A DNA stretch of 64,000 nt from Leucothrix mucor DSM 2157 (GTDB lineage: Bacteria > Pseudomonadota > Gammaproteobacteria > Thiotrichales > Thiotrichaceae): contig NZ_ATTE01000001.1 of NCBI RefSeq assembly GCF_000419525.1, forward strand, positions 310,001-374,000. Direction: 5' to 3'. How positions within the stretch are numbered: the first letter of the stretch is position 1; every line of letters starts with the position of its first letter. This document shows positions 1 through 8,720 of this stretch, piece after piece. Below the pieces are notes generated by a model, which saw only the letters and a list, made by a program, of their open reading frames with translations, did no database searches and was not told the origin of the DNA. The position numbers and the translations under genes are program-made.

Positions 1-1
1 T

Positions 2-298
2 AAGTTTTTGACGACCGGTTTAGTTGCAGTCGTTGGTTTTGGTTTGACTGGTGCAAGCTTTGCTGCGTCAGCGAAGGACTACAAGTTGGTTCATGCTGAT
101 GGCGGACAAATTCGCGGTGCACACGTTGCCGTTGCCGTCAGACGTGGCTTTCCAGGTGTTAAGCCAGATGTCGTAAAGATGGCATCCGCCGCTGCTCCTA
201 ATTGTTACCACGTTCGTTTCATCTACAAAGGGGTGCTAAAGCAAGTTACCTTTAACTGCAGTAACGGACAACGCGAGCTAACAATGCTAACGCGTTAA
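2..298 (+). CDS. Small exported protein, 5'-truncated; possibly PepSY-like
   Basis: The reading frame is already open at the window edge (codons from base 2), so the true start lies upstream; the first TTG inside the window is probably not the start. The visible N-terminus is a hydrophobic Gly/Ala/Val stretch ending in ASFAASA, which looks like a Sec signal peptide with an AxA cleavage site. The mature part is only about 75 residues, with a basic first half, a VKPDVVK segment and two cysteines (APNCYHV and FNCSNG) that could form a disulfide in the periplasm. The pattern of a short helix followed by strands and a Gly turn resembles a PepSY domain, but the match is weak. A strong terminator follows directly, so it is not co-transcribed with the kinase gene downstream. 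Function unknown. Confidence 0.6.
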   Translation, partial: KFLTTGLVAVVGFGLTGASFAASAKDYKLVHADGGQIRGAHVAVAVRRGFPGVKPDVVKMASAAAPNCYHVRFIYKGVLKQVTFNCSNGQRELTMLTR

Positions 299-324
299 AG
301 CTCAAATCTGACAACTGTCTAGAT

Positions 325-363
325 ACCCGCCACAGGAATAAAATCCGGTGGCGGGTTTTTTGT
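325..363 (+). terminator. Rho-independent terminator
   Basis: A perfect 9-bp stem (ACCCGCCAC at 325-333 with GTGGCGGGT at 348-356) is followed by a run of T. It ends the transcript of the small exported protein. Confidence 0.85.
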
Positions 364-688
364 TTCCCGAAAATCCTTTCCCTGAATAAAAATTCATCAT
401 ATACTCAGGCTTGGTTCAGCTTGTGATGGGCATGTAATTCTGCTGGTAATTTGAGCGATAGCATAGAATTACACTCACATATATTCAAAATAACTAGGGA
501 CATCAGGCTTCTTTTAAGTCTAGGTGGTCGCAAGTGATACCAGAGGGGCTTCTATGTCGGCGGATCAGGGCTACGTGATTGGCAGCAAACATAGGACATG
601 AGCTTAAAAAGAATTACCAAAACTACTGTCAGGTCATGGATTGATCCCGGTTGCTAGTGTTGGTGATGACTATAAAAAAATATAAGTT
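364..688. other. Gene-free stretch with inverted repeats
   Basis: No convincing reading frame is seen between the terminator and the kinase start. A 9-bp perfect inverted repeat (TGTAATTCT at 433-441, AGAATTACA at 465-473) contains a nested GCT/AGC pair and has GTGA/TCAC flanks. A second pair (CTATGT near 552, ACATAG near 590) lies closer to the kinase gene. It may be a structured leader or operator region for the kinase, which itself lacks an obvious ribosome binding site. Confidence 0.4.
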
Positions 689-2179
689 ATGAGTTATTCC
701 GAAGCAGCCATACCACCATCGATGCCTTTAAATAAGGGCACTGTCACCAGTTCATTAAAAGTACGTCAACTCATTAGCATGCTGATTGTTGTTGCTATGG
801 GGATTTCTTTATTAGGAGGAGGTTACCTGAGTGTTTATAGCGCTAACGCAATGGATGCCGTAGGAAAGCAGCAGCGTTTAGTTGCAGAGGCATTGATTCT
901 TAAAGTGCCCGTGTTAATTGATGATGACAGCTATCCCGATACAAAGTTATTTCTGCTGAAAGAGTTTCTTGATAAGGAGCGCTTTAGTCACGGCTTTGAT
1001 GATGATGGAACGGAGCATGAGTATTATGCTTACTTTGAAGATCCTGAAACCGGCTTGATTGTTTGGCAAAGCAAGTTCCCAGAGCTCAATATGCGCACTG
1101 AAAACCGCCACGGTAGGGGTGGTTTTGTAAAGAAGTTTAAGTTCAGTAATGAACTCGGCACAGAACCCGAACTTAAAGAGCGCCTGTTACCCAGTTATAA
1201 AGAAAACAGCAGCGACCAGTTAAAGTTCATCGTTTATACCCGTATGATTGAGCGGCAGGACCTGAAGCCTCTGCGCTTGGTCTTGGCCAAATCAGCCATC
1301 GCGTTTAACAACGACTGGGCCAATGTACAGACCACGATTGTTGTTTTATTCTTCTCCACACTAGCACTAGTGCTAGTCTCTCAGCTCATTAGCAATTACT
1401 TCATTATCACCCCAATTCGTGACTTTGAAGAAGAAGTGCGCTCCATTGAATCCGGCGCTCAGGATGCAATTACCAAAGCTTATCCTGTTGAGTTAACGGA
1501 AGTGAAGGGCGCAATCAACACCCTGATTAATGTCGAGAAAGGTCAGAAAAAGCGCTACCGGGAATCCTTGGATAACTTGGCGCACAGCCTTAAAACACCG
1601 CTGGCTGAGATTCAATCCACGGCGCTGTCAAAATACAATCTGAAAGAAGAAGATAAAGATCATCTGATGGATAAGATTAGTCAGATGAGCGACATCGTGG
1701 CTTATCAGTTAAACCGTGCAGCTGTGAGCACTCCCAATGCCATTATCAAGAGCCAGCCTTTGCGCCCGATACTCTATCGTCTGCGGGATTCGCTGAAAAA
1801 AGTGTATCACCATCAGGATTTTGAAATTGAGATTCATGTTGATGATATTGATACCGTGCGCATGGAGTACGATGACCTGATGGAGCTATTCGGTAATTTG
1901 ATGAACAACTCCTGCCGTTTCTGCGATTCGGTAGTGGATGTTAATGCAACTCGCGAGGCGAATTTCCTGGTCGTCAATATTGATGACGACGGCATGGGTT
2001 TCAGCACGGATAATCCTGCTGATCTGCTAAAGCGCGGTATGCGCGATGACAGTAAAACCGAAGGGCAGGGAATTGGTCTGGCGATGAGTACTGAAATTGT
2101 CCAAGCGGTTGGTGGTAAGATTGAGCTTAAAGTATCACCTCAGGTCGGTGCACGGGTGCGTTTGTATCTGCCGATCTAA
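689..2179 (+). CDS. PhoQ-type sensor histidine kinase, orphan in this window
   Basis: This is a membrane sensor kinase of 496 residues, close to PhoQ length (about 486). It has a transmembrane helix at about residues 27-50, a periplasmic sensor domain rich in acidic residues (about 51-210), a second helix at about 213-235, a HAMP-like linker, the dimerisation box LAHSLKTPLAEIQ with the phospho-accepting His near residue 303, and a C-terminal ATPase domain with N-box (NLMNNSCRF) and a GQGIGLAM G-box. The HSLKTPLA form of the H-box is typical of PhoQ relatives. An in-frame TAA just upstream fixes the start at ATG 689 or later (ATG 722 is possible). No good Shine-Dalgarno sequence is visible. 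No response regulator gene is adjacent, so its partner is elsewhere or left of the window. The signal is unknown; PhoQ relatives sense divalent cations or envelope stress. Confidence 0.85.
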   Translation: MSYSEAAIPPSMPLNKGTVTSSLKVRQLISMLIVVAMGISLLGGGYLSVYSANAMDAVGKQQRLVAEALILKVPVLIDDDSYPDTKLFLLKEFLDKERFSHGFDDDGTEHEYYAYFEDPETGLIVWQSKFPELNMRTENRHGRGGFVKKFKFSNELGTEPELKERLLPSYKENSSDQLKFIVYTRMIERQDLKPLRLVLAKSAIAFNNDWANVQTTIVVLFFSTLALVLVSQLISNYFIITPIRDFEEEVRSIESGAQDAITKAYPVELTEVKGAINTLINVEKGQKKRYRESLDNLAHSLKTPLAEIQSTALSKYNLKEEDKDHLMDKISQMSDIVAYQLNRAAVSTPNAIIKSQPLRPILYRLRDSLKKVYHHQDFEIEIHVDDIDTVRMEYDDLMELFGNLMNNSCRFCDSVVDVNATREANFLVVNIDDDGMGFSTDNPADLLKRGMRDDSKTEGQGIGLAMSTEIVQAVGGKIELKVSPQVGARVRLYLPI

Positions 2180-2315
2180 ATTACGAGCGCTTTCGGACAT
2201 GGACGTTCGGAAATAATTCTCTGATAAAATGTTGGTACTATTGCGTTGTCCGAGTGTCTTGATTACTCTAGGCTGGACTTTAAACATGAACTAATACTTA
2301 GTAGGAGCACTAATT

Positions 2316-2900
2316 ATGGTACACACTCTACCAGATCTGCCATTTGCAAAAGATGCACTTGAACCTCATATCTCAGCGGAGACTTTTGAGTACCATCACG
2401 ATAAGCACCACGCTGCCTATGTGACTAACTTGAACAACCTGATTGCAGGTACAGAGTTCGAAGATAAGTCATTAGAAGAGATCGTAACATCAGCACCTGC
2501 TGGCGGCATCTTCAACAACGCAGCACAAGTTTGGAATCACACATTCTACTTTAACTGCATGGCACCAAATGCAGGTGGCGAGCCAACTGGCGCGCTGGCT
2601 GATGCAATCAACAGCACATTCGGTTCTTTTGAAGCATTCAAAGAGAAGATGTCTACTTCTGCGGTGACTAACTTCGGTTCTGGTTGGACTTGGTTGGTTA
2701 AGAACGCTGATGGCGCTCTGGAAATCGTAAACACTGCAAACGCAGGTTGCCCTCTGACTGCTGGCCAAACTCCATTGATGACTATCGATGTTTGGGAGCA
2801 TGCTTACTACGTTGACAAGCGTAACGCTCGTCCTGCTTATGTTGCTTCTTTCTGGAACATCGTAAACTGGGACTTCGTATCGGCTAATTTTGCGGCTTAA
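2316..2900 (+). CDS. sodB: Iron superoxide dismutase
   Basis: It dismutates superoxide to oxygen and peroxide in the cytoplasm. Length 194 matches bacterial Fe-SOD (about 193). The metal ligands are visible: His27 in FEYHHDKHH, His75 in QVWNHTFYF, and Asp/His in DVWEHAYYVD near residues 158-162. The Gln preceding VWNH (AAQVWNH) is the feature separating iron from manganese enzymes, which carry it in the C-terminal half. A strong ribosome site (TAGGAG) lies 8 bases before the ATG. The gene stands alone: the kinase ends 136 bases upstream and a terminator follows. Confidence 0.96.
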   Translation: MVHTLPDLPFAKDALEPHISAETFEYHHDKHHAAYVTNLNNLIAGTEFEDKSLEEIVTSAPAGGIFNNAAQVWNHTFYFNCMAPNAGGEPTGALADAINSTFGSFEAFKEKMSTSAVTNFGSGWTWLVKNADGALEIVNTANAGCPLTAGQTPLMTIDVWEHAYYVDKRNARPAYVASFWNIVNWDFVSANFAA

Positions 2901-2950
2901 ACTATTGGATTGACCCAATATAGTTTATCTGCCAAAATTAAAAATTGCCT

Positions 2951-2983
2951 AAAAAGGGTGACTTTCCAGTCACCCTTTTTTAT
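2951..2983 (+). terminator. Rho-independent terminator after sodB
   Basis: The stem AAAAAGGGTGAC (2951-2962) pairs with GTCACCCTTTTTT (2969-2981) around a short loop, and the T tract continues. The A-rich 5' side makes it potentially bidirectional. Confidence 0.9.
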
Positions 2984-3131
2984 TTTGTTGTGATTAATCA
3001 ACGACCCGGCAATAAGAGTGGTTACTTAAAACCGTCAAATATATACCCATACCAAGGATCAGGCCGACGCTCAATGAGACGCTGATAGCTCTGATCACCG
3101 CGTTTATTAAATAAAACGGGAAGCTATTAAT

Positions 3132-4061
3132 ATGTCCAATGTCAGGCATTTTCTTACCCTAATGGATTTTTCGCCGAAAGAGCTAAATGCGATGATTCAA
3201 CGGGCGATACAGATGAAGCAGGAATGGAAGAGCGGCCAGCTCAGCCAACCATTGCAGCAGCGCACTCTCGCCATGATTTTCGAAAAATCATCAACTCGTA
3301 CTCGTGTCTCATTTGAGACTGGTATTACGCAGTTGGGCGGCCACGGCTTGTTTCTATCCTCACGTGATACCCAGCTAGGGCGCGGTGAGCCGATTGAGGA
3401 TGCAGCCCGTGTTATCTCAAGCATGGTCGACTTGGTAATGATCAGAACCTTTGAGCATGAGTCCATTGAGCGCTTTGCCGCTTTCTCTAGTGTGCCGGTG
3501 ATCAATGCCTTAACCGACGATTATCATCCTTGCCAATTGCTGGCAGATATCATGACCTATGTTGAGCATCGCGGTAGTATCGCTGGGAAAACAGTGACTT
3601 GGGTTGGCGATGGGAATAATATGTGCCAATCTTGGATGAATGCAGCGGAGCAATTTGATTTCCATCTTAATATTGCTTGCCCTGAAGGCTATGATCCTGC
3701 GCCTGAGTTGATGAAGGATGTGGGTGATAGAGTGAGTATCATGCGTGATACTAAGCTGGCGGCAACGAATTCAGACCTGATTTCAACCGATGTTTGGGCG
3801 AGTATGGGTCAGGAAGATGAACAAGCCTTGCGCGTTAAAGCATTTAGCGAGTTTCAGGTGAACGCCGAAGTTATGGCCTGTGCTAAGCCAGATGCGCTGT
3901 TTATGCACTGTCTACCTGCACATCGTGAAGAAGAAGTCAGCGCGGAAGTGCTTGAAGGCCCGCAAAGCGTTGTCTGGGATGAAGCAGAAAATCGCCTGCA
4001 TGCACAAAAAGCGCTAATGGAAACATTAGCCATGAATTTCAGTAATCTGGACTTGTCGTAA
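3132..4061 (+). CDS. argF: Ornithine carbamoyltransferase
   Basis: This enzyme joins carbamoyl phosphate and ornithine to give citrulline in arginine synthesis. The 309 residues match the anabolic family. The carbamoyl-phosphate loop SSTRTR is at residues 53-58, HPCQ-type residues ([10 protein letters not shown]) near 134-143, and the ornithine-specific FMHCLPAHR motif near 257-265. A GGGAAG ribosome site sits about 8 bases before the ATG. The next gene, prfC, starts 29 bases after the stop, so the two could share a transcript. No ArgR box was identified with confidence in the 150 bases upstream. Confidence 0.96.
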   Translation: MSNVRHFLTLMDFSPKELNAMIQRAIQMKQEWKSGQLSQPLQQRTLAMIFEKSSTRTRVSFETGITQLGGHGLFLSSRDTQLGRGEPIEDAARVISSMVDLVMIRTFEHESIERFAAFSSVPVINALTDDYHPCQLLADIMTYVEHRGSIAGKTVTWVGDGNNMCQSWMNAAEQFDFHLNIACPEGYDPAPELMKDVGDRVSIMRDTKLAATNSDLISTDVWASMGQEDEQALRVKAFSEFQVNAEVMACAKPDALFMHCLPAHREEEVSAEVLEGPQSVVWDEAENRLHAQKALMETLAMNFSNLDLS

Positions 4062-4090
4062 GCAAGCCCATAACCATAAGAATGTAATCC

Positions 4091-5689
4091 ATGTCAGACC
4101 AGTTACTCCAGAAAGCAGCCACCGATCGCCGAACGTTCGCGATTATCTCGCACCCCGATGCGGGTAAAACCACCATGACTGAAAAACTCCTGTTATTCGG
4201 GGGAGCGATTCAGCTGGCGGGGTCGGTAAAAGGGCGTAAAGCCGCGCGGCATGCGACTTCCGACTGGATGACCATGGAAAAAGAACGTGGAATCTCGGTT
4301 ACCTCCTCAGTGATGCAGTTCCCATACAACGGGCACATCGTTAATCTGTTGGATACACCAGGTCACGAAGATTTCTCCGAAGATACTTACCGGACGTTGA
4401 CCGCTGTTGACTCTGCACTGATGGTGATCGACGTCGCTAAAGGTGTTGAGGATCGGACTATCAAGCTGATGGAAGTGTGTCGTCTGCGTGATACGCCGAT
4501 TATGACCTTCATTAACAAGCTTGACCGAGAGGGTCGCGATCCAATTGAGTTGATGGATGAAGTTGAAGACATCCTGAAAATTCGCTGTGCGCCAATCACT
4601 TGGCCAATCGGCATGGGTAAGCGCCTGAAGGGTGTTTACCACCTGTACAATAACAGTGTGCACTTATTCAATGCACAGCACTCCGGAAAAGTATTGCAGG
4701 GTGAGGTGATTGATGGTCTGGATAATCCGCGGTTGGATGAGCTGCTAGGCGATCAGATTGAAGAGCTGCGCATGGAGATAGAGCTGGTGCAGGGCGCTAG
4801 TAATGCCTTTGATAAAGAGGCTTACCTGCGTGGCGAATTAACACCGGTGTTCTTTGGTTCTGCCGTGAATAACTTTGGTATTGCCGAGTTATTGAATGAC
4901 TTTGTTAAGTACGCACCGGGCCCACAGCCAAGAAAAACAACTACGCGTACCGTAGAAGCGACTGAAAATAAATTCACTGGCTTTGTGTTTAAGATTCAAG
5001 CCAATATGGACCCACAGCATCGTGACCGGATTGCTTTTATGCGCATCTGTTCTGGTGTGTTCCAGAAGGGGATGAAGCTTCGTCAGGTGCGCACTGGAAA
5101 GGATGTAAAGATTCCAGATGCACTCACCTTTATGGCTTCTGATCGTGGTCATGTGGATGATGCTTATCCCGGCGATATTATCGGAATACACAACCACGGC
5201 ACGATTCGTATCGGTGATACCTTTACACAAGGCGAAGAGCTGTATTTTACGGGTATTCCTAACTTTGCGCCGGAGTTGTTCCGTCGTGCGCACTTGCGTG
5301 ACCCACTAAAGATGAAGCAGTTGCAGAAAGGTTTAAGTCAGTTATGTGAAGAGGGTGCGACTCAGTTATTTAAGCCCGTTAGTAATAATGATTTGGTGCT
5401 GGGAGCCGTTGGTATTCTGCAGTTTGAAGTGGTCGCACAGCGCCTGAAAGATGAGTACAACGTTGACTGTAACTTTGAAATGGTCAATGTGCAGACGGCG
5501 CGCTGGATTGCTTGTGATGATGAGAAAATGTTGTCGCAGTTTAAAACCAAGGCAGCTTCTAACTTGGCTTATGACCATGCGAATGAGTTAGTGTATATCG
5601 CTCCATCGCGGGTTAATCTGCAAATGGCCATCGAGCGTTGGCCGGATATTCGATTCTTAAGTACTCGCGAACACGGTATTTACGAGTAA
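4091..5689 (+). CDS. prfC: Peptide chain release factor 3 (GTPase)
   Basis: RF3 removes RF1/RF2 from the ribosome after termination, using GTP. The 532 residues equal the usual family length (about 529). GTPase motifs are intact: G1 HPDAGKTT near residues 21-28, G3 DTPGHEDF near 88-95 and G4 NKLDREGRD near 142-150, followed by a beta-barrel domain and the RF3-specific C-terminal domain. The segment [14 protein letters not shown] after G1 is typical of RF3 rather than EF-G. It lies 29 bases after argF and ends at a strong terminator. Confidence 0.97.
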   Translation: MSDQLLQKAATDRRTFAIISHPDAGKTTMTEKLLLFGGAIQLAGSVKGRKAARHATSDWMTMEKERGISVTSSVMQFPYNGHIVNLLDTPGHEDFSEDTYRTLTAVDSALMVIDVAKGVEDRTIKLMEVCRLRDTPIMTFINKLDREGRDPIELMDEVEDILKIRCAPITWPIGMGKRLKGVYHLYNNSVHLFNAQHSGKVLQGEVIDGLDNPRLDELLGDQIEELRMEIELVQGASNAFDKEAYLRGELTPVFFGSAVNNFGIAELLNDFVKYAPGPQPRKTTTRTVEATENKFTGFVFKIQANMDPQHRDRIAFMRICSGVFQKGMKLRQVRTGKDVKIPDALTFMASDRGHVDDAYPGDIIGIHNHGTIRIGDTFTQGEELYFTGIPNFAPELFRRAHLRDPLKMKQLQKGLSQLCEEGATQLFKPVSNNDLVLGAVGILQFEVVAQRLKDEYNVDCNFEMVNVQTARWIACDDEKMLSQFKTKAASNLAYDHANELVYIAPSRVNLQMAIERWPDIRFLSTREHGIYE

Positions 5690-5696
5690 ATTAAAA

Positions 5697-5735
5697 TCCC
5701 CCGATACTGTTCTGCTATCGGGGGATTATTGTTTT
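5697..5735 (+). terminator. Rho-independent terminator after prfC, possibly bidirectional
   Basis: A 10-bp stem (TCCCCCGATA at 5697-5706 with TATCGGGGGA at 5716-5725) is followed by TTATTGTTTT. The convergent lipoprotein gene ends at 5734, and the A/T-rich 5' flank could also serve the minus strand. Confidence 0.8.
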
Positions 5736-6168
5736 AGCGACAGTGTGGCAACATGCTGGCGTTAAACGCCTTAGCAAAGTTGCGCATCGCGACCCGATAG
5801 CGAAGATGAGCTTCGTTGTAAATTACGTCCCCCATCCCATCCAGCGTTTTCACTGAGCAAGTGCCTTTTTGGCTTGGATCACTCAAGCTTGGTATTTTCA
5901 AACCGGCTCGTCCGCTGTAATAACCCATTAAGGTACGTTCTCCGCGCATTGCAGCTTGCTGTGCTTCTACGGCTGGGTTACGGCTTTCCAGAGCCTTTAA
6001 GCGTGCAGCATAATCAATAGCGGCATTGCTGGTTGCTTCTGTAGGGGCGGCTGTGGCTTTGATAGCTTGTGGTGGTAGACTTACAGGGCGGGACGGATTT
6101 GGTCCCGCATTGCATGCTTGAAGCATCAAACTGCTCATCAAAATGGTCGGGATATATAGCATTTTCAT
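5734..6168 (-). CDS. Small lipoprotein downstream of metalloprotease genes
   Basis: The 144-residue product starts with a short lipoprotein signal (hydrophobic core, then LMLQAC with Cys19 as the lipidated residue). The mature part is Pro/Ala-rich at first (about 20-50), then contains a helix-rich region and two further cysteines (KGTCSVKT and the penultimate Cys) that may pair. No known domain is recognised. Its ATG overlaps the stop of the upstream metalloprotease gene by 4 bases (ATGA), so translation is probably coupled. The coupling suggests a role in secretion, anchoring or control of that protease, but this is inference. Confidence 0.75.
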   Translation of the reverse strand: MKMLYIPTILMSSLMLQACNAGPNPSRPVSLPPQAIKATAAPTEATSNAAIDYAARLKALESRNPAVEAQQAAMRGERTLMGYYSGRAGLKIPSLSDPSQKGTCSVKTLDGMGDVIYNEAHLRYRVAMRNFAKAFNASMLPHCR

Positions 6169-8603
6169 AAGGGTTTCCGGTTAGAAAAAGCGCGTCTTAG
6201 TGCCAGTAACATCAAAGCCATCCAGCTGAGTGATCCAAATGATCCACCACCGCCACTAGTGCTCTTAGAGGTGTTTGTTTGGTCGGTAGTATCCGGATTA
6301 GCAGCGACGACTAGCGTGGTGTCATCATCAATGATTATTCCAGTTGTTGTCAACTCAGTCACTGACTCGGCAAATTGTGCGTTATCAGGCTTCTGAATGG
6401 TTAAGACTAACTCCTGATTTTCTTCACTAATCAAGTCACCTGAAACCTGAACCTGAATGCTGCTATACATAGTACCTGAAGCTATAAATGTGGAGCCTGA
6501 CTTTACGATTGCGCCGGTTGCTTGGTCTACGATCTCGTAGTCAAGGTTAACAGGTTCTTCAGTGGTTGCTGAGAGTGCAACAATAAAGGTCAGATTACGC
6601 ACGCCAGTGTCTTGCTCTGTTATGGACGGTGAATTAACTGTGATAATTGGGTCTCCACCCAGCACGGTTAGGTCTCCCTCAGATAATGCAAAGAAGATGT
6701 TATCACTACAAGCCACTTGAATGCGTGCATGATGCAGGCTGGTAATGTCCGAAGGCAAAGTGACCGTGGTGCTACCATCATTTGGCGTTTCTGATTGTAA
6801 TAAAATGCTGCTGCCGGTGCGCTCCAGTAATGCGATATCCACGGCGCTACAGTTAATGGGAGACTCATCGGTATTTGCAACATCCCAATCCACAGTAATG
6901 GTTTGATTAGATGATAAGGTCGTATCACTACTTTGGCTGCTTACGCTAAACTCAGTGCCGGTATTAACGACATCAATCAACATGTTGTCTTGTGTGATAC
7001 CGCCGTTGTTGTCGCGGCTGAGCAGGGCAAAGTTGAGCCTTCTATCTTGAGTGGGCAATATCTCACCAATGGTACTGCTGTTTGTGAATAAGTCATTCAG
7101 GCGCGGTAAATAGCGCACTGCTTCTGGCTGTGGCGGCCAAACTCGGAACAAGGGATTGTCACCCAGATCGGTGTAAAGTCCGCCAGTGGTGCCGGTATCG
7201 GTTTGCTCCCAAGAGTTTAGTAACGAGTCGTTATCTGCATCAGAAGTGACTCCGGATAATACAAACGGCGTAGATGCAGGAATCACATAATCGCTACCCG
7301 CATCGACCGTCGGCGTGGTGTTCTCGGTATTGTAAATCGTTCCACACTTAGCGCCAGAGCCTTGTCGAGTGTAATTTTTAATTTGGTTGATGCTGGCCGA
7401 GTGAAAAAAGGCATCGGAATGTGTTTGAAGATTGTCTGTTCCGCAGATGCCCGCATAACTCATGATACTGCTACCACTACCAGGCTCGACTGCGGTGCTA
7501 GATTCACGATTACCCGCGCTACAATTTAACTGGTGGCCATTGAAGGTATGAGAAGCGCCAAGTTGGTGGCCGATCTCATGGGCAACATAGTCGATATTAA
7601 ACGCATCACCGGATGGCGCGTTTGATCCCGTTGCACCACCTGCCTTATAAGTGCCACAAGCAGAATTCAGGAAAGCCAACCCACCCGTGCTACCGGTTCC
7701 AAATACATGGCCGATATCGTAGTTGCTGCTGCCGATTAGTGCGTTAATATTAACGATGTTTTCCTCAACCATCGCAGAAGCATCTTCATTGGTATAAGGG
7801 TCTGAATTAGCATCGGTGTAAATTAGCTTATCGTTGTTCTCAACCAGTTGTAAATGAATGCTTAGGTCGCGCTCGAAAACCTGATTCAGACGGTTTACCG
7901 TCGTTACCATTGCCGCCATGGCTGCTTCGCTACTGCCAAACATGCTGGTGTATTCGCCGGTTACTGCTAAGGCTAGTTTATAAGTCAGCAGGTTTTCAGC
8001 AGCCTGCCCAGTAGTGCGGTTTGCGGTAAATTCAGTGGCATGATCGTGATCACTCAGCGGGTCTTCATCGTGCACTTTGCATTGAAAATCTGTGGTAGTT
8101 GCTTCAGCATTCTCACGACGGCTCAGACTAGTGTAGGTGTTACCACCTTGTATCAGGTCAGGGTCAATAAACACACGATCACCGTCATCCATGTCAATCA
8201 TGCCATGAAAACCTTGCGGTCCAATGTCGATACGCCCTGTTATGCCAGGGTTCTCGGTACTAGTGATGCGCCAAGTTTTAATATTTGGAAAGCGCTCGGC
8301 GAGCCCTGCTGGCATTACCTGTGTCGCTTCCATGGTAAACGACATCTGACGACCGTCTGGGAGCGGTAGGTCGATGGTTTTAGTGCTGATAAGCTGATCA
8401 CTTGCCGCCTTGCTTTGCAGTTGAGTGAGCTGTTGGCTAAGTCCTAGCGTATCCAGCGATAAAGAACGGGCTTTCACGAGTGTGCCGGGGGCCGCACGCT
8501 CACTTTGAAATTGATAGTTGTGGTCTAGTTCACTCCAAAACGCTTCCCCGGCGATTAGAGTTTGGGATGCTAATAGGCAGGGCAGAAGGATTATTTTTCT
8601 CAT
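6165..8603 (-). CDS. Secreted M12B-type zinc metalloprotease with Calx-beta-like domain and GlyGly-CTERM tail
   Basis: This is an 812-residue exported protease. After a signal peptide (about 1-18) comes a propeptide-like region, then a reprolysin-type catalytic domain containing the zinc motif HEIGHQLGASH (HExxHxxGxxH) near residues 343-353 and a downstream SIMSYAG Met-turn. C-terminal to it are Ig-like regions, a Calx-beta-like segment near 660-770, and a final GGGGSFGSLSWMALMLLAL stretch followed by Arg/Lys. That last pattern is the GlyGly-CTERM signal, processed by rhombosortase in type II secretion organisms. It is paralogous to the gene upstream and shares its domain order, but has the extra Calx-beta-like domain. 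It overlaps the lipoprotein gene by 4 bases. No strong ribosome site precedes the ATG. Confidence 0.9.
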   Translation of the reverse strand: MRKIILLPCLLASQTLIAGEAFWSELDHNYQFQSERAAPGTLVKARSLSLDTLGLSQQLTQLQSKAASDQLISTKTIDLPLPDGRQMSFTMEATQVMPAGLAERFPNIKTWRITSTENPGITGRIDIGPQGFHGMIDMDDGDRVFIDPDLIQGGNTYTSLSRRENAEATTTDFQCKVHDEDPLSDHDHATEFTANRTTGQAAENLLTYKLALAVTGEYTSMFGSSEAAMAAMVTTVNRLNQVFERDLSIHLQLVENNDKLIYTDANSDPYTNEDASAMVEENIVNINALIGSSNYDIGHVFGTGSTGGLAFLNSACGTYKAGGATGSNAPSGDAFNIDYVAHEIGHQLGASHTFNGHQLNCSAGNRESSTAVEPGSGSSIMSYAGICGTDNLQTHSDAFFHSASINQIKNYTRQGSGAKCGTIYNTENTTPTVDAGSDYVIPASTPFVLSGVTSDADNDSLLNSWEQTDTGTTGGLYTDLGDNPLFRVWPPQPEAVRYLPRLNDLFTNSSTIGEILPTQDRRLNFALLSRDNNGGITQDNMLIDVVNTGTEFSVSSQSSDTTLSSNQTITVDWDVANTDESPINCSAVDIALLERTGSSILLQSETPNDGSTTVTLPSDITSLHHARIQVACSDNIFFALSEGDLTVLGGDPIITVNSPSITEQDTGVRNLTFIVALSATTEEPVNLDYEIVDQATGAIVKSGSTFIASGTMYSSIQVQVSGDLISEENQELVLTIQKPDNAQFAESVTELTTTGIIIDDDTTLVVAANPDTTDQTNTSKSTSGGGGSFGSLSWMALMLLALRRAFSNRKPL

Positions 8604-8616
8604 AGGGGCATCTGTC

Positions 8617-8702
8617 TTTTGGGGGAATTATTTTAATTATTGAAGCAACTTTCTTATGCTATGGTTTGCACCCTAGCACAAGAAAACTGAATTCCCCCCA
8701 AA
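8617..8702 (-). repeat. Inverted repeat between the two metalloprotease genes
   Basis: TTTTGGGGGAATT (8617-8629) and AATTCCCCCCAAA (8690-8702) are complementary except for one extra C. They enclose about 60 bases. The pair sits in the 5' leader of the downstream protease and 3' to the upstream one. No T tract follows, so it is not a typical terminator. It may fold the leader RNA. Confidence 0.5.
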
Positions 8703-8720
8703 CGCTATATGAATGCCCGT

